Shown: in pieces, positions 54,106 to 64,000 of the stretch
Layout: each line of letters starts with the position of its first letter
How positions within the stretch are numbered: the stretch's first letter is position 1
Assembly: GCA_963575745.1 (NCBI GenBank)
Contig: CAUYUJ010000722.1
Coordinates: 46,142-110,141, forward strand
Direction of reading: 5' to 3'
Length of the DNA stretch: 64,000 bases
From: Prorocentrum cordatum
Lineage: Eukaryota > Sar > Dinophyceae > Prorocentrales > Prorocentraceae
Notes under the pieces: model-generated
What the model was told of the DNA's origin: nothing
Databases searched by the model: none
What the model saw: the letters and a program-made list of their open reading frames with translations, nothing else
Translations under genes and position numbers: made by a program

Positions 54106-56124
54106 TGAGGGGGCCGCGTTCCTCGTCCTTCTTAGCAAAACCATTGATTTTACGAAGGTTTCGGGCTGATTTTGTTTTTCTCAGGGGTCAGCGCTTACTA
54201 GCGCTTCTGAAGAGATCGCCTGAGACCCCAAGATAGCCCCAAGAGGCCCCCAGGAGGCTCCCAAGAGGCCTCCAGGAGGCCCCCAAGAGGCCCCCCAGAG
54301 GCCCCTAGAGGTCCCCTCGAGGCTCCCAAGAGGCCCCCAAGAGGCCCCAAGAGGCTCCAAGAGGCCCCCAAGACGCCCCCAAGAGGCCCCCCAGACGCCC
54401 CAAGAGCTCCAAGAGGCCCCCAACAGGCCCAACGAGGAGCCCGAACGACTCACACCAGGACGAAAGACCCCAACGACTCACACCACGAGGAGCCCGAACG
54501 AGTCACACCACAAGGAAGGGCCCGAACGCCTCACACCAAGACGAGGCGCCCGAACGACTCACACCACGAGGAGCCCGAACGACTCACACCAGGACGAGGG
54601 GCTCGAACGACTCCCACCACGAGGAACTCGAACGACTCACACACAAGGAGGGGCCCGAACGACGCACACAAGGACGAGGGGCCCGAACGACTCACACCAC
54701 AAGGAGCCCCAACGACTCACATACAATGCGGGGCCCGAACCACTCACCCCAGGACGAGGGGCCCCAACGACTCACACCACGAGGAGCCCGAAGGACTCAC
54801 ACGCAAGGAGGCGCCCGAACGACTCACGCCAGGACGAGGGGCCCGAACGACTCACACCATGAGGAGCCCGAAGGACTCACACACAAGGAGGGGCCCGAAC
54901 GACGCACACCACGAGGAGCCCGAACGACTCACATACAATGCGGGGCCCGAACCACTCACCCCAGGACGAGGGGGCCCAACGACTCACACCACGAGGAGCC
55001 CGAACCACTTACACACAAGGAGGGGCCCGAGCGACGCACACCAGGACGAGCGGTCCGAACGACTCACACCACGAGGAGCCCGAACGACTCACACCACAAG
55101 GAAGGGCCCGAACGACTCACACCAGGACGAGGGGCCCGAACGACTCACACCATGAGGAGCCCGAAGGACTCACACACAACGAAGGGCCCGAACGACGCAC
55201 ACCAGGACCAGGGCCCCGAACGACTCACACTACGAGGAACCCGAACGACTCACACACACTGAGGGACCCGAGGATCCCACACAAGGAAGGACGAGGCCCC
55301 CAAGACGCCCCCAAGAAGCCCCCAGAGGCCCCCCAAAGGCCCCCAAGAGGCTTCCAAAAATCCCCAAGACGCCTCTCGAGGCCCCCCCGAGGCGCCCAAG
55401 AGACCACAAAGAGCCCCCCAAGGAGCCCCGAGAGCTTCCAATGGGGCCCCCAATACGCCCACGAGGAGGCCTAACGACTCACCCCAGGACGAGAGGCCCC
55501 AGCGACTCACACCACGAGGAGCCCGAACAACTCACACACAAGGAGGGGCCCGAGCGACGCACACCAGGACGAGCGGTTCGAACGACTCGCACCACGAGGA
55601 GCCCGAACGACTCACACCACAAGGAAGGGCCCGAACGACTCACATAAGGACGAGGGGCCCGAACGACTCACAGAATGAGAAGCCCGAGCGACTCACACGC
55701 AAGGAATGGCCCGAACGACGCACACCAGGACCAGGGGCCCGAACGACTCACACTACGAGGAACCCGAACGACTCACACACAGTGAGAGGCCCGAGGCGCT
55801 CACACAAGGAAGGACGAGGCCTCCAAGAGGCTCCCAAGACGCCCCCATAGGCTCCCAAAAGGCCCCCAAAAGGCACCCAAGAAGCCCCAAGACGCCGCAA
55901 GAGGCCCCCAAGAAGCCCCCAAGAGGCGCCCAAGAGTCCTCCACGAGGCCTCCAGAGCCTCCAGGACGCCCCCAAGAGGCCCGCGCGAACGAAACACTGC
56001 ACTGCTGCATTTCGATAATAAACCCGACCACAGGCCTCGAAATCCTGCAAGACCCCTCTAAACCCAGACACAAACTCGCGTCCTGCAGCGCAGCGAGCAC
56101 AACTTGCACGGGTGCTGAAAAACG
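54106..56124 (-). other. Repeat-filled gap (probable intron) with composite-repeat copy 4
   Basis: Between former coding blocks ending near 56125 and starting near 53905. Contains a head-less composite repeat (54106-54440, starting GGGGGCCGCGTTCCTCG), long stretches of the GCCCGAACGACTCACACC minisatellite (54440-55260, 55470-55800) and CCCCCAAGACGCC units (55285-55450, 55810-55985). Direct repeats of about 150 bp sit at both ends (55980-56125, and 53955-54105 just beyond). As in the helicase intron, GTGAGT is in sense orientation in every minisatellite unit. Confidence 0.65.
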
Positions 56125-56125
56125 T
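55980..56125 (-). repeat. Direct repeat at the upstream edge of the large intron
   Basis: Partner of 53955-54105. Both copies translate in the same register into the flanking open frames (FFSTRASCA…, VSGFRGVLQ, FEACGRVY), which makes the long flanking frames look like exons when they are not. Confidence 0.9.
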
Positions 56126-58310
56126 GACACTGCAGGAAAAGATGTCGTTTCCTTGGTTTCCCGCGTCCTGGTTTATCTTTGCCCTGGTCTCCGGGGGCCC
56201 GACCTTCACCTGCGTTTTGGCTTCCGGCTTGCCGAGCGGGACGTCGATCAGGTTGCCGCACGGGGCCTCCAGGTAACAGACCAACATCGCACTCCACACG
56301 GTGCAGCACGCCGCGCACTCCAGCCACGTGACGTCGTTCTCCACAACGCATCGACTCACGTGGCCGTAGTAATGGTCGTTCGTTATGCTCATAGGGACGG
56401 CCCCGCCGTCGAGGAACGAGGGCGCCGCCTCGTGATCCCTTAATTTCCCCGTGCAGTCGCGGCAAACTGGCACCTCGCACTGCGGGCAGAGTTTCCTGCA
56501 GAACGGCGGCGTCCCCCAATCCTCCGAATGTCTGTCGGGACACGCGAGACATCGGACGTCCTCAGTGCACCCGAATAACTTCCCTGATCTGCCTTCGAAG
56601 CTGAACTGGACGGCCCACCGCGACACGTGGCGCTCCTGGTTTCCAACACAGGTGCTCAACGGTTCACTTAACACCTGTTGTCCTCCCCACGGGCACGCCT
56701 TGCTTGACTCGAGGTCCCGATGCACGCACCGCTTCTGCCATAGATCGAACCCGCAGTTGTCGAGGAGGGTTCCAGGGAAGTTCTTTTCAACGTCCTGGAA
56801 AGCCGCCTCTCTCCAATATTTTATCTCGACGTTGCCAGACGCGAGGGAGATGGAACTCGACTCCAGGTCAACTGGCGGGTACCCCGCGCACGTCGTGCGA
56901 AGCTGACCGCATATGAAACAGGCCAGACATCTCGTCGTCTCGACGTTGCACCGAAGCGCGAGCAGGTTCAGGGATCGCCGAGTTGTCGCCAGCCCCAACA
57001 TTGGCCACCGCTCCCGCTCGGCAACGGCCATGGCCCTGTATACGTAGTCCAAGTTCGTCATCCAGCGAATATCATTGTTGCAGATCTCACTTATCACGCT
57101 GGCACGCGTGCGATCCCTGGCGCCCCCGGCAACATGGTGCAAAAAGGCTGCCCGGTCACTCGCGTGGAAACGGCAAGGCCCACTCTGGTTGCTCTGGAAA
57201 GGACACGAGTACAAAGGCAACTTCACTCCAGTTTCCAAGTCGGGAGCTGTCAAGACTGCGCCGCCCGCTGTCAGCGGCAGCGCGGGCCGTTCTCGCATGA
57301 GTTCGCGGAGTTCTCGGCGGCGGCCATCAATCACGCCCATTTCCACGGGCGCTCCACGGACCTGCTCCGCGCTGGCGCCAACTGCAAAATATTGCTCCTC
57401 CACGCCGTCGCCCCCTTCGCTTTCAGATTCCTCGCCGGCGCCTTCGCTTGACTCCGAAGCGACGCCTTTGTCTCTGTCAGTTGCCTCGACAGCTGGCGTT
57501 CCTGCATGGCCTGGGAACTGAAACCCCAAGAAATCGGGCACGTCCGCGACGCACTGGCCCCCTTCAGTCGCGGCGACAGCCGGCATTCCCGAGGCTGCGC
57601 CCCGGCTCTCCGCCGCATTGACGCGGTCGTCGCAACCGGCGTCGCATCCACTATGCATTTCGAAATCCTCCTTCAGATGCAATCCAGACTTTCCGCCGGT
57701 CGCGCGCCGCCCAGCCGCTCCATCGCCCCCGTCTCCGCGGCTTCTCTCTTCGGCAGGGGGACGCGCCGGGGCTCTTTCACTCTGGGTTTTCGGGCGCTTC
57801 GCCTCTCTGTGCCCATCATCTTCAGTGGAGCGATCGCCTTCCGGGCTTCTCCCCCGCCCAGGCAAATGCTCCTGCGGGCAAACCCGCAGCCGCTCGAAGT
57901 GCGTTCGGACAGCGCCCTGTCCGCCGTCATCTCGAAGGGACGTGGCGACCACCGGAAGGCTCGGGTCTCCGACGCGCGAACGCGCGCACGTCAACTCGCG
58001 CGTCGCAGAACAGTGCACGAAAATGACTACATTCTGCCTCTTGCAACGCGCCAGCGCAAGCAGTTCGATGTCACTGAAATAATAATCTGCGCACGTAGTC
58101 ATGGCTTCCAGATAGGCAGGAAAGACAGCATTGAAGAAATTTGCGGGCAGCCCGGCAGATTGGCAGTTGCACTCCCTGGCCTCGTCCACAGACTCTGCGA
58201 AAGTCGTCATAGGTTCCAGATCGACGCCGCCGTCGAAATCGAGGCCGTCAACCACGTCGTGAATCTCACTGAAAACAAATCGAATGAGTTCTGGAGACAC
58301 GCGTCTTCAA
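56125..58310 (-). pseudogene. Helitron-like locus: OTU C-terminal half and zinc-binding region
   Basis: Starts after the register change near 58305 (SVVEDA to RVSPELIRF). NVVIFVHCS and RTHFERLRVC (H134 of the open frame) fit the last strand and catalytic His of an OTU protease. A charged, Ser/Glu-rich linker follows (about 145-340). Then YSCPFQSNQSGPC…AAFLHHV (C366, C376, H388, H389) resembles a zinc finger. Further Cys clusters: RCLACFICGQ, CLACPDRHSED, LCPQCEVPVCRDC. MSITNDHYYGHV and VTWLECAACCTVWSAM precede the end of the coding block. About 730 residues are open without a stop. Confidence 0.65.
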
Positions 58311-58956
58311 CGACACTTCTGCGCCACTCTCGAGCGCCAACTGTTCCCGCGAACAGCGCCTCGTACTTGCTCAGGCGGCGCCCTCCGGAGAACTCATCAG
58401 ATGCTTCTGCCGTGTACTTTTCCAACAACCCCAGGGATCGCATCAAAGGCACTATGAAGACACCCTGAAAATCTTCGACGCAGAGAGAACCAAACTCTTG
58501 CATTATCCTTGTTTTACGCTCCCTGTGCAGTTCAAACTTTTGCAGTTCTTCCCGACATGCCTCAACGCAGCGCTGAGCAATGTCGAAATAGGATTCCAGA
58601 AGGCAGCGCCACACGTGCTGACCTTCGTTGTCTCCCGCGCGCAGCGGAGCACCGAAGGGGTCCGACTGCTTCGCAAAGGGTTGGATCAAATCCCAGAGTG
58701 CCCATTCCATGTCGCCCAGCAGCTCCTCGGACGACAGCCTCGATTTGAAGATGTCAGCAGTGGGACCGAATGCTTCGCGGAGAAACGAGCGAGCGTCGCG
58801 CTTGACCAGCTCACCCCACTCCCACTCGCCCCACACAGAATGAATGGCGCACGCGCCGTCTCCAGCCGTAGGCATCGTTTCCATCATCACCCCCTGCAAG
58901 TCTCGCACCGCTCGAGGCAAGGGCGCGTGAACCTCACGTAAGTCCACGACTGGCAT
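58207..58956 (-). pseudogene. Helitron-like locus: OTU-like cysteine protease, N-terminal half
   Basis: The first ATG (58956) gives MPVVDLREVHAPLPRAVRDL. TMPTAGDGACAIHSVWGEWE matches the OTU active-site loop (GDGxC-x2-H-like; Asp and catalytic Cys present). OTU domains are deubiquitinase-like proteases carried by some Helitron-superfamily elements. The following helical region (SLCVEDFQGVFIVPLMRSLG) is collinear with OTU folds in general terms. The real protein should change register near 58305 into the next block; the stop at 58207 is a consequence of that frameshift. It lies about 120 bp downstream of the spliced-leader relic, a normal 5' UTR distance. Confidence 0.65.
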
Positions 58957-59078
58957 CTCCGTAAACTCTGCCGCAGGCCCTCAGATGTTGGAAAGAAGAG
59001 CGCCCGTCAAAGCTAAGCTCACTGCACAAATGGTACGCGGAGCTAACAGTAAGCCAAGAATGGTTTGGGCCAACTTGC

Positions 59079-59100
59079 CTTGGGCCACAATGGCTACGGA
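59079..59100 (-). other. Spliced-leader relic, near complete
   Basis: The minus strand reads TCCGTAGCCATTG then TGGCCCAAG. It differs from the 22-nt dinoflagellate leader at two positions only (T to G, T to C). It is followed by what look like further truncated leader pieces (GTTGGCCCAA at 59074-59065, CCATTCTTGGCTTAC at 59063-59049). Tandem leader pieces are the known mark of a cDNA that was reinserted, re-transcribed and trans-spliced again. The open frame of the OTU-like gene starts downstream at 58956. Confidence 0.8.
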
Positions 59101-59335
59101 AAATCGCTAGGGAATCGTAACCCCTTCGACCCTCTGATGGTAAAACCCTTGTGGACCCTAGCCTTCGTTACACTCCCTTGTGAACCCGAGTCCCTTGTCA
59201 CGACTCCCAGGAACCAGCAATAGTGAAACCCCCAGAACCAGCACGATCAGTAGACCCGATAGGAACCCAGAAAAAAACCATGAGAAGTAGGCACCAGCAA
59301 AGGCGAGATCGGAGGAACCAGCAAAGGCGAGATAC

Positions 59336-60063
59336 CAGGACGAGGGGCCCGAACGACACACACCACGAGGACCCCGAACGACTCACACACAAGAAGGGGC
59401 CCGAACGACTCACACCAGGACGAGGGGCTCGAACGACTCACACCACGTGGAGCCCGAACGACTCACACACGAGGAATGGCCCGAACGACTCACACCAGGA
59501 CGATGGGCCCGAACGACTCACACCACGAGGAGCCCGAACGACTCACACACACGGAGGGGCCCGAACGACTCACACCAGGACGAGGGGCCCGAACGACTCA
59601 CACCACGAGGAGCCCGAACGACTCACACACAAGGAGGGGCCCGAACGACTCACACCAGGACGAGAGGCCCGAACGACTCACGCCACGAGGGGCCCGAACG
59701 ACTCACACACAAGGAGGGGACCGAACGACTCACACCAGGACGACGGGCCCGAACGACTCACACCACGAGGAGCCCGAACGATTCACACACAAGGAGGGGC
59801 CCGAACGACTCACATCAGGACGAGGGGCCCGAACGACTCACACCACGAGGAGCCCGAACGACTCACACCACGGGGAGCCCGAACGACTCACACACAAGGA
59901 GGGACCCGAACGACTCACACCAGGACGAGCGGCCCGAACGATTACAGAAAACCCCCAGAAGCATGCGCAAACGAGCGCACGGCTCGAACGAGTCACAAAA
60001 AAAAACAGAAAACGAGCGGCCCAAACGACTCACACAAAAAAACCCGAACGACTCACAGAAAAC
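59336..60063. repeat. GCCCGAACGACTCACACC minisatellite, 80-bp higher-order unit
   Basis: Three monomers of about 26-27 bp alternate. They share GCCCGAACGACTCACAC and end in CAGGACGAGGG, CACGAGGA or ACAAGGAGGG. The trio repeats every 80 bp with very high similarity. Because 80 is not a multiple of three, all three frames read through, which produces several long but meaningless frames. Confidence 0.95.
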
Positions 60064-60096
60064 TTACGAGAACCACAGGAGACCCCCAGAAGTCCC

Positions 60097-61874
60097 CTCC
60101 TTGTGTGTGAGTCGTTCGGGCTCCTCGTGGCGTGAATCGTTCGGGCCTCTCGTCCTGGTGTGAGTCGTTCGAGCCCCTCCTTGTGTGTGAGTCGTTCGGG
60201 CTCCTCGTGGTGTGAGTCGTTCGGGCCCCTCGTCCTGGTGTGAGTCGTTCGGCCCCCCCCTTCTGTGTGAGTCGTTCGGGTTCCTCGTGGTGTGAGTCGT
60301 TCGGGCCCCTCGTCCTGGTGTGAGTCGTTCGGGCCCCTCCTTGTGTGTGAGTCGTTCGGGCCCCTCGTGGTGTGAGTCGTTCGGGCCCGTCGTCCTGGTG
60401 TGAATCGTTCGGTCCCCTCCTTGTGTGTGAGTCGTTCGGGCCCCTCGTGGCGTGAGTCGTTCGGGCCTCTCGTCCTGGTGTGAGTCGTTCGGGCCCCTCC
60501 TTGTGTGTGAGTCGTTCGGGCTCCTCGTGGTGTGAGTCGTTAGGGTCCCTTGTCCTGGTGTGAGTCGTTCGGGCCCTTCCTTGAGTGTGAGTCGTTCGGG
60601 CTCCCCGTGGGGTGAGTCGTTCGGGCCCCTCGTGGGGTGAGGCGTTCGGGCCCCTCGTACTGGTGGGAGTCGTTCAGGGTATTCTTGAGTGTGAGTCGTC
60701 GGGAGCTCCCAGGGTGTGATGTGTTCGGCCCGGGCCCTTAGTGTGAGTCGTTCGGGCTCCTTCTTGTGTGTGAGTCTTCGGGCTCTGTGGTGTGAGTGCG
60801 TTAGTGGCCCCTCGTCCGGTGGAGTCGTTCGAGCCCCTTCCTTCTGTGTGATCGTTCGGGTCCCTCGTGGTGTGAGTCGTCGGGCCCCTCGTACTGGTTG
60901 AGTCGTTGGGCCCCCACTTCTGTGTGAGTCCGTTCGTGTTCCCGTGGTGGAGTCGTTCGGGCCATCGTCCTGGTGTGATTCGGTTGCGGCACCTCCTGTG
61001 TGTGAGTCGTTCGGGCCATCGTGGTGTGAGTCGTTCGGGCCCCTCGTCCAGTGGTGTGTGGAGTCGTTCGGGCCCATTCTTGGGGTGGAGTTCGTTCGGG
61101 CTCCTCGTGGTGAGAGTCGTTCGGGCCCCTCGTCCTGGTGTGAGTCGTTCGGGCCCCTCCTTGTGTGTGAGTCGTTCGGGCTCCTCGTGGTGTGAGTCGT
61201 TCGGGCCTCTCGTCCTGGTGTGAGTCGTTCGGGCCCTTCCTTGAGTGTGAGTCGTTCGGGCTCCTCGTGGTGTGAGTCGTTCGGGCCCCGTCGTCCTGGT
61301 GTGAGTCGTTCGGGTTCTTCCTTGAGTGTGAGTCGTTCGGGCTCCTCGTGGTGTGAGTCGTTCGGGCCCCTCGTCCTCGTGTGAATCGTTCGGGCTCCTC
61401 CTTGTGTGTGAGTCGTTCGGGCTCCTCGTGGTGTGAATCGTTCGGGTCCCTCGTTCTGGTGTGCGTCGTTCGGGCCCCTCCTTGTGTGTGACTCTTTCGG
61501 GTTCCTCGACGTGTGAGTCGTTCGGGCCCCTCGTCCTGGTGCGATTCGTTCGGGCCCCTCCTTGTGTGTAATCGTTCGGACTCCTCGTGGTGTGAGTCGT
61601 TCGGGCCCCTCGTCCTGGTGTGAGTCGTTCGGGCCCCTCCTTGTGTGTGAGGCGTTCGGGCTCCTCGTGGTGTGAGTCATTCGGGGCCCTCGTCCTGGGG
61701 TGAGTCGTTCGGGTTCCTCCTTGCGTGTGAGTCGTTCGGGCTCCGCGTGGTGTGAGTCGTTCGGGCCCCTCGTCCTGGTGCGAGTCGTTCGGGCCCCTCC
61801 TTGTGTGTGAGTCGTTCGCGCTCCTCGCGGTGTGAGTCGTTCGGGCCCCTCGTCCTCGTGTGAGTCGTTCGGGG
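60097..61874. repeat. Same minisatellite in opposite orientation
   Basis: From about 60097 the units read GTGTGAGTCGTTCGGGC on the plus strand, the reverse complement of 59336-60063, and keep the same trio order. 60640-61080 is degraded by small indels. The rest is regular. The long minus-strand frames here are repeat artefacts. Confidence 0.95.
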
Positions 61875-62640
61875 CCCAGACGCATACAAAAAAAAAGAAC
61901 CATACGTCCCAAATTCGACAACATTTCCCCCTTTGTATACACTGACAAAAAGACAACCCCCAGGGAAACCCTGCAGAACCCAACAACGCGCGTGCGCTCC
62001 ACAACGCCCGATTGAAGCCACTGGCTCCCCCTTTAACCATCTCGTCTACTCCATACGCCTCTTATCCACCGGCACGGCACGGTGGCGGGGTGGGCCAGAG
62101 GCCATTAGGATACTCCCAAGGGTGGTGGGCGGAGGCGCCAAAGGCTTCGAAAACCGCGAGGGAGGGAAGGATAAGGGAGAAGAAAAGGACGGAGAGGGAG
62201 GGCTCGGAGGCCCTTGGAGGGGGGGATGCGCCCATCCGAGGGAACGGTGCACCCCCCCCTCCCCGTCATGAAAACGAGGCACCAGCCGTGGCAACGACCC
62301 CCCCCCTATCCCCCCCCGCGACCTGAGTAGACCACCCAGGCCAGCGGAGGACGTCATAGGGGGCGGGGGTTCTGACTTCGATGAAAGAAGAAGGAGGAAA
62401 GCGGGGGGCAAGGCTCAGGCAGACGAAAGCCCTTTTAGGCTTTACCCGGCGTGTGGAAATGCCCTTTTTGGGCTTCAACGGGGGCTAACCCGCGCGGTCG
62501 CCCGCAGGCGACAGGGCGCCCAGGCCCTCTCCGCGCGCGCGCGCAGGCGCGTGGCAAACTACATGCGCACGATCGTCCGTGGAATCGAATGGAAACGTCC
62601 GCGGCGAGTCGTCCGCGGCGACTCAGGACCACGCCGCCCT
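61875..62640. other. No gene; two short hairpins
   Basis: Unique-looking sequence, then GGAGG-rich DNA. Hairpins AAAGCC-CTTTTA-GGCTTT (about 62427-62444) and GCCC-TTTTT-GGGC (about 62462-62474) lie close together. No recognised coding sequence. Confidence 0.5.
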
Positions 62641-63030
62641 GGAAGAAGAGGCGCTACAAGGATACATTCTGTGACGCTGGAGATCCTGATGCGACGAGGA
62701 CGCTGCAGAGAAACATTCTGCGCGCGTGCGCACGACCTGGAACGACAAGCACAATACGGGAACAAATTCGGTGACGCTGGAGTCCCCGATGAGACGAAGA
62801 AGCTGCAGAGACACGTCTCAAGGCGCAGCAACACCGAAGTGACGCAAACGCACCCCGCGACACGACAAGGACGCTGCAAGAAGAAACTCGGCGACGCAGG
62901 AGTGCGTGGAAGCTACAGAGGCATGGAAAGGAGGCTACGAGGAAACTACACAGCATTCGAAGCGTCTCGACGACGAGGAAGCTACAGAGGCATCTTCTGT
63001 GACACTGGAGCTCCACCGGACAAGTGCGCA
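62640..63030. repeat. Degenerate repeat built on GA(C/A)GCT(G/A)CAGAG
   Basis: GACGAGGA(C/A)GCT(G/A)CA(G/A)AG followed by (A/G)CATTCTGTGACGCTGGAG-like sequence recurs about six times (near 62650, 62697, 62798, 62870, 62914, 62979) with irregular spacing of 45-100 bp. Confidence 0.65.
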
Positions 63031-63049
63031 CTGAAACCCCGAAAAACGA

Positions 63050-63221
63050 AATCCCACCAGCCCTTTGAGCGTGAGTGGTTTAGGGAGCCCGCTCTGTTCT
63101 CAACCTCCCTTCTTCCCCTTCGGGGAGGGGTTGACCCCTCCCCCTACCCCCTACCCCTGGACCTGGAAGGGGCCTTCCGCGGATCGTCAGAGGGTCCTTT
63201 GTCTATCCCTGGGAGAGCTAA
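63050..63221 (+). repeat. Composite dispersed repeat, copy 5 (head only)
   Basis: AAATCCCACCAGCCCTTTGA at 63050. Hairpin at 63122-63143 (9-bp stem, TTGA loop). It ends at GGGAGAGCTA, where copy 6 begins directly. A head-only copy in tandem with a full copy shows the head is a unit in itself. Confidence 0.85.
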
Positions 63222-64000
63222 AATCCCACCAGCCCTTTGGGCGTGAGTGGTTTAGCGAGCCCCCTCTGTCCTCAACCCTTCTTCCCCTTCGGGGAGGGGT
63301 TTACCCCTCCCCCTACCCCCTCCCCTGGACCTGGAGAGGGAGTTCCGAGTGGTGTCAAGGGGGCCTTTTTTCGACTCCTGGGAGGGCCAAAAAACGACGA
63401 CCCTCACGAGAATTCTGGCCCCGGGGGGGGGGGAGTTTGGTGCCTCAGCTCGTCTTTGAAGCAAAAATAATTGATTTTACTACGGTTTTGGGCCCATTTT
63501 GGCCTTCTGAGGGGGCCGCGCTTATCTTCCCTCCTAGCAAAATCATTGATGTTACGAAGGTTTTGGGCTCATTTTGTGCTTCTCAGGGGGCAGCGCTCAT
63601 TTGCGCTTCTGAGGAAGTCGCAAGAAGCCCCAAGATGGCCCCAAGAGGCCCCCAGGAGGCTCCCAAGAGGCCTCCAAGAGGCCCCCAAGAGGCCCCCAAG
63701 AGGCCCCACGAGGCCCCCAAGAGACCCCCAAGAGGCCCCCAAGGGCCCCACGAGGCCCCCAAGAGGCCCCCAAGAGGCCCCCAAGAGGCCCCCAAGAGGC
63801 CCCCAAGAGGCCCCAAGAGGCCCCCAAGAGGCCCCACGAGGAGCCCGAACGACTCACACCAGGACGAGGGGCCCGAACGACTCACACCACGAAGAGCCCG
63901 AACGCCTCACACCAGAAGGAGGGGCCCGAACGACTCACACCAGGACGAGGCGCCCGAACGACTCACACCACGAGGAGCCCGAGCGACTCACACCACGACG
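63222..64000 (+). repeat. Composite dispersed repeat, copy 6 (cut by window end)
   Basis: Head 63222-63420 with a perfect hairpin at 63291-63312. The ATTGATTTTAC block follows, then CCCCCAAGAGG units (63630-63840), then GCCCGAACGACTCACACC minisatellite to the window end. Same order as copies 2 and 3. Confidence 0.88.

Larger units (their letters stand above)
45005..59100 (-). pseudogene. Decayed Helitron/Helentron-type replicase locus (OTU, Rep, PIF1, Cys-rich)
   Basis: Minus-strand coding blocks in transcription order: OTU-like protease (58956 down to about 57880), zinc-binding and DUF6570-like parts (to 52766), Helitron-like N-terminal/Rep region (51806-49700), a linking region, PIF1 helicase (48950-46080) and a CxxC-rich tail (to 45005). 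Rep plus PIF1, with an OTU module, is the combination known from Helitron-superfamily transposons. Frameshifts lie near 58305, 53312, 51020, 49700, 49415, 48955 and 45575, with an in-frame TAG near 48888. Three probable introns interrupt it. I could not identify TC or CTRR ends, so whether the transposon ends are present is unknown. A host gene fused from these domains is the alternative. Confidence 0.7.

Noticed and set aside
54726-55474. Plus-strand frames inside the large intron
   Set aside because: Minisatellite translation, antisense to the gene whose intron contains them.
59447-62040. Several frames of 200-660 residues with RTTHT and NDSH repeats
   Set aside because: They are translations of the 80-bp minisatellite, open in every register because the units lack stops.

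Overview
The window looks like nuclear DNA of a core dinoflagellate. I cannot fix the genus; Prorocentrum would be a guess. Three things point this way. (1) Copies of the dinoflagellate trans-spliced leader are embedded in genomic DNA upstream of minus-strand coding traces: a near-complete one at 59079-59100 (20 of 22 positions) and a shortened one at 25497-25514. (2) The recognisable proteins are lineage-expanded PIF1-type helicases, a Helitron-type replication-initiator protein with a Cys-rich tail, and an intronless Ty1/copia polyprotein. (3) Most of the sequence is tandem or dispersed repeat, with GC-rich low-complexity DNA and very few genes.

Layout. 1-12.2 kb: minisatellites, then a six-unit macrosatellite (about 1.6-1.8 kb per unit). 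Each unit carries a doublet of about 295 bp and a GTC trinucleotide tract. The tract reads on the minus strand as an Asp-rich frame opening with a conserved ATG. 12.2-20.8 kb: short tandem arrays, an inverted repeat around a GGGACAGTGG minisatellite, and a 0.7 kb TTTAGC array. 20.8-27.9 kb: low-complexity DNA with one broken minus-strand gene trace preceded by a spliced-leader relic. 27.9-38.2 kb: two decayed PIF1 helicase fragments on either side of an AT-rich tract. A complete Ty1/copia element with identical 199 bp LTRs, a 5 bp target duplication and one open 1798-codon frame sits in that tract. 38.2-44.9 kb: minisatellites, a long (ACT)n tract, a composite dispersed repeat and a 100 bp EcoRI-site satellite.

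45.0-59.1 kb: the main gene trace, a minus-strand pseudogene of about 14 kb. Its parts in transcription order are a spliced-leader relic, an OTU-like cysteine protease, a zinc-binding region, a DUF6570-like region, a Helitron-like Rep domain, a PIF1 helicase and a long CxxC-rich tail. This is the domain order of a Helitron/Helentron replicase. It carries at least six frameshifts, an in-frame stop, and substitutions at the HUH and Walker A residues. Three gaps in its homology look like introns. Two of these are filled with a minisatellite whose every unit contains GTGAGT, a good 5' splice-site sequence, in sense orientation.

59.3-64.0 kb: more of this minisatellite, whose orientation flips at about 60.08 kb, and further copies of the composite repeat. 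Every recognisable coding trace in the window is on the minus strand, which fits unidirectional gene arrangement. The only element that looks intact enough to function is the copia retrotransposon.
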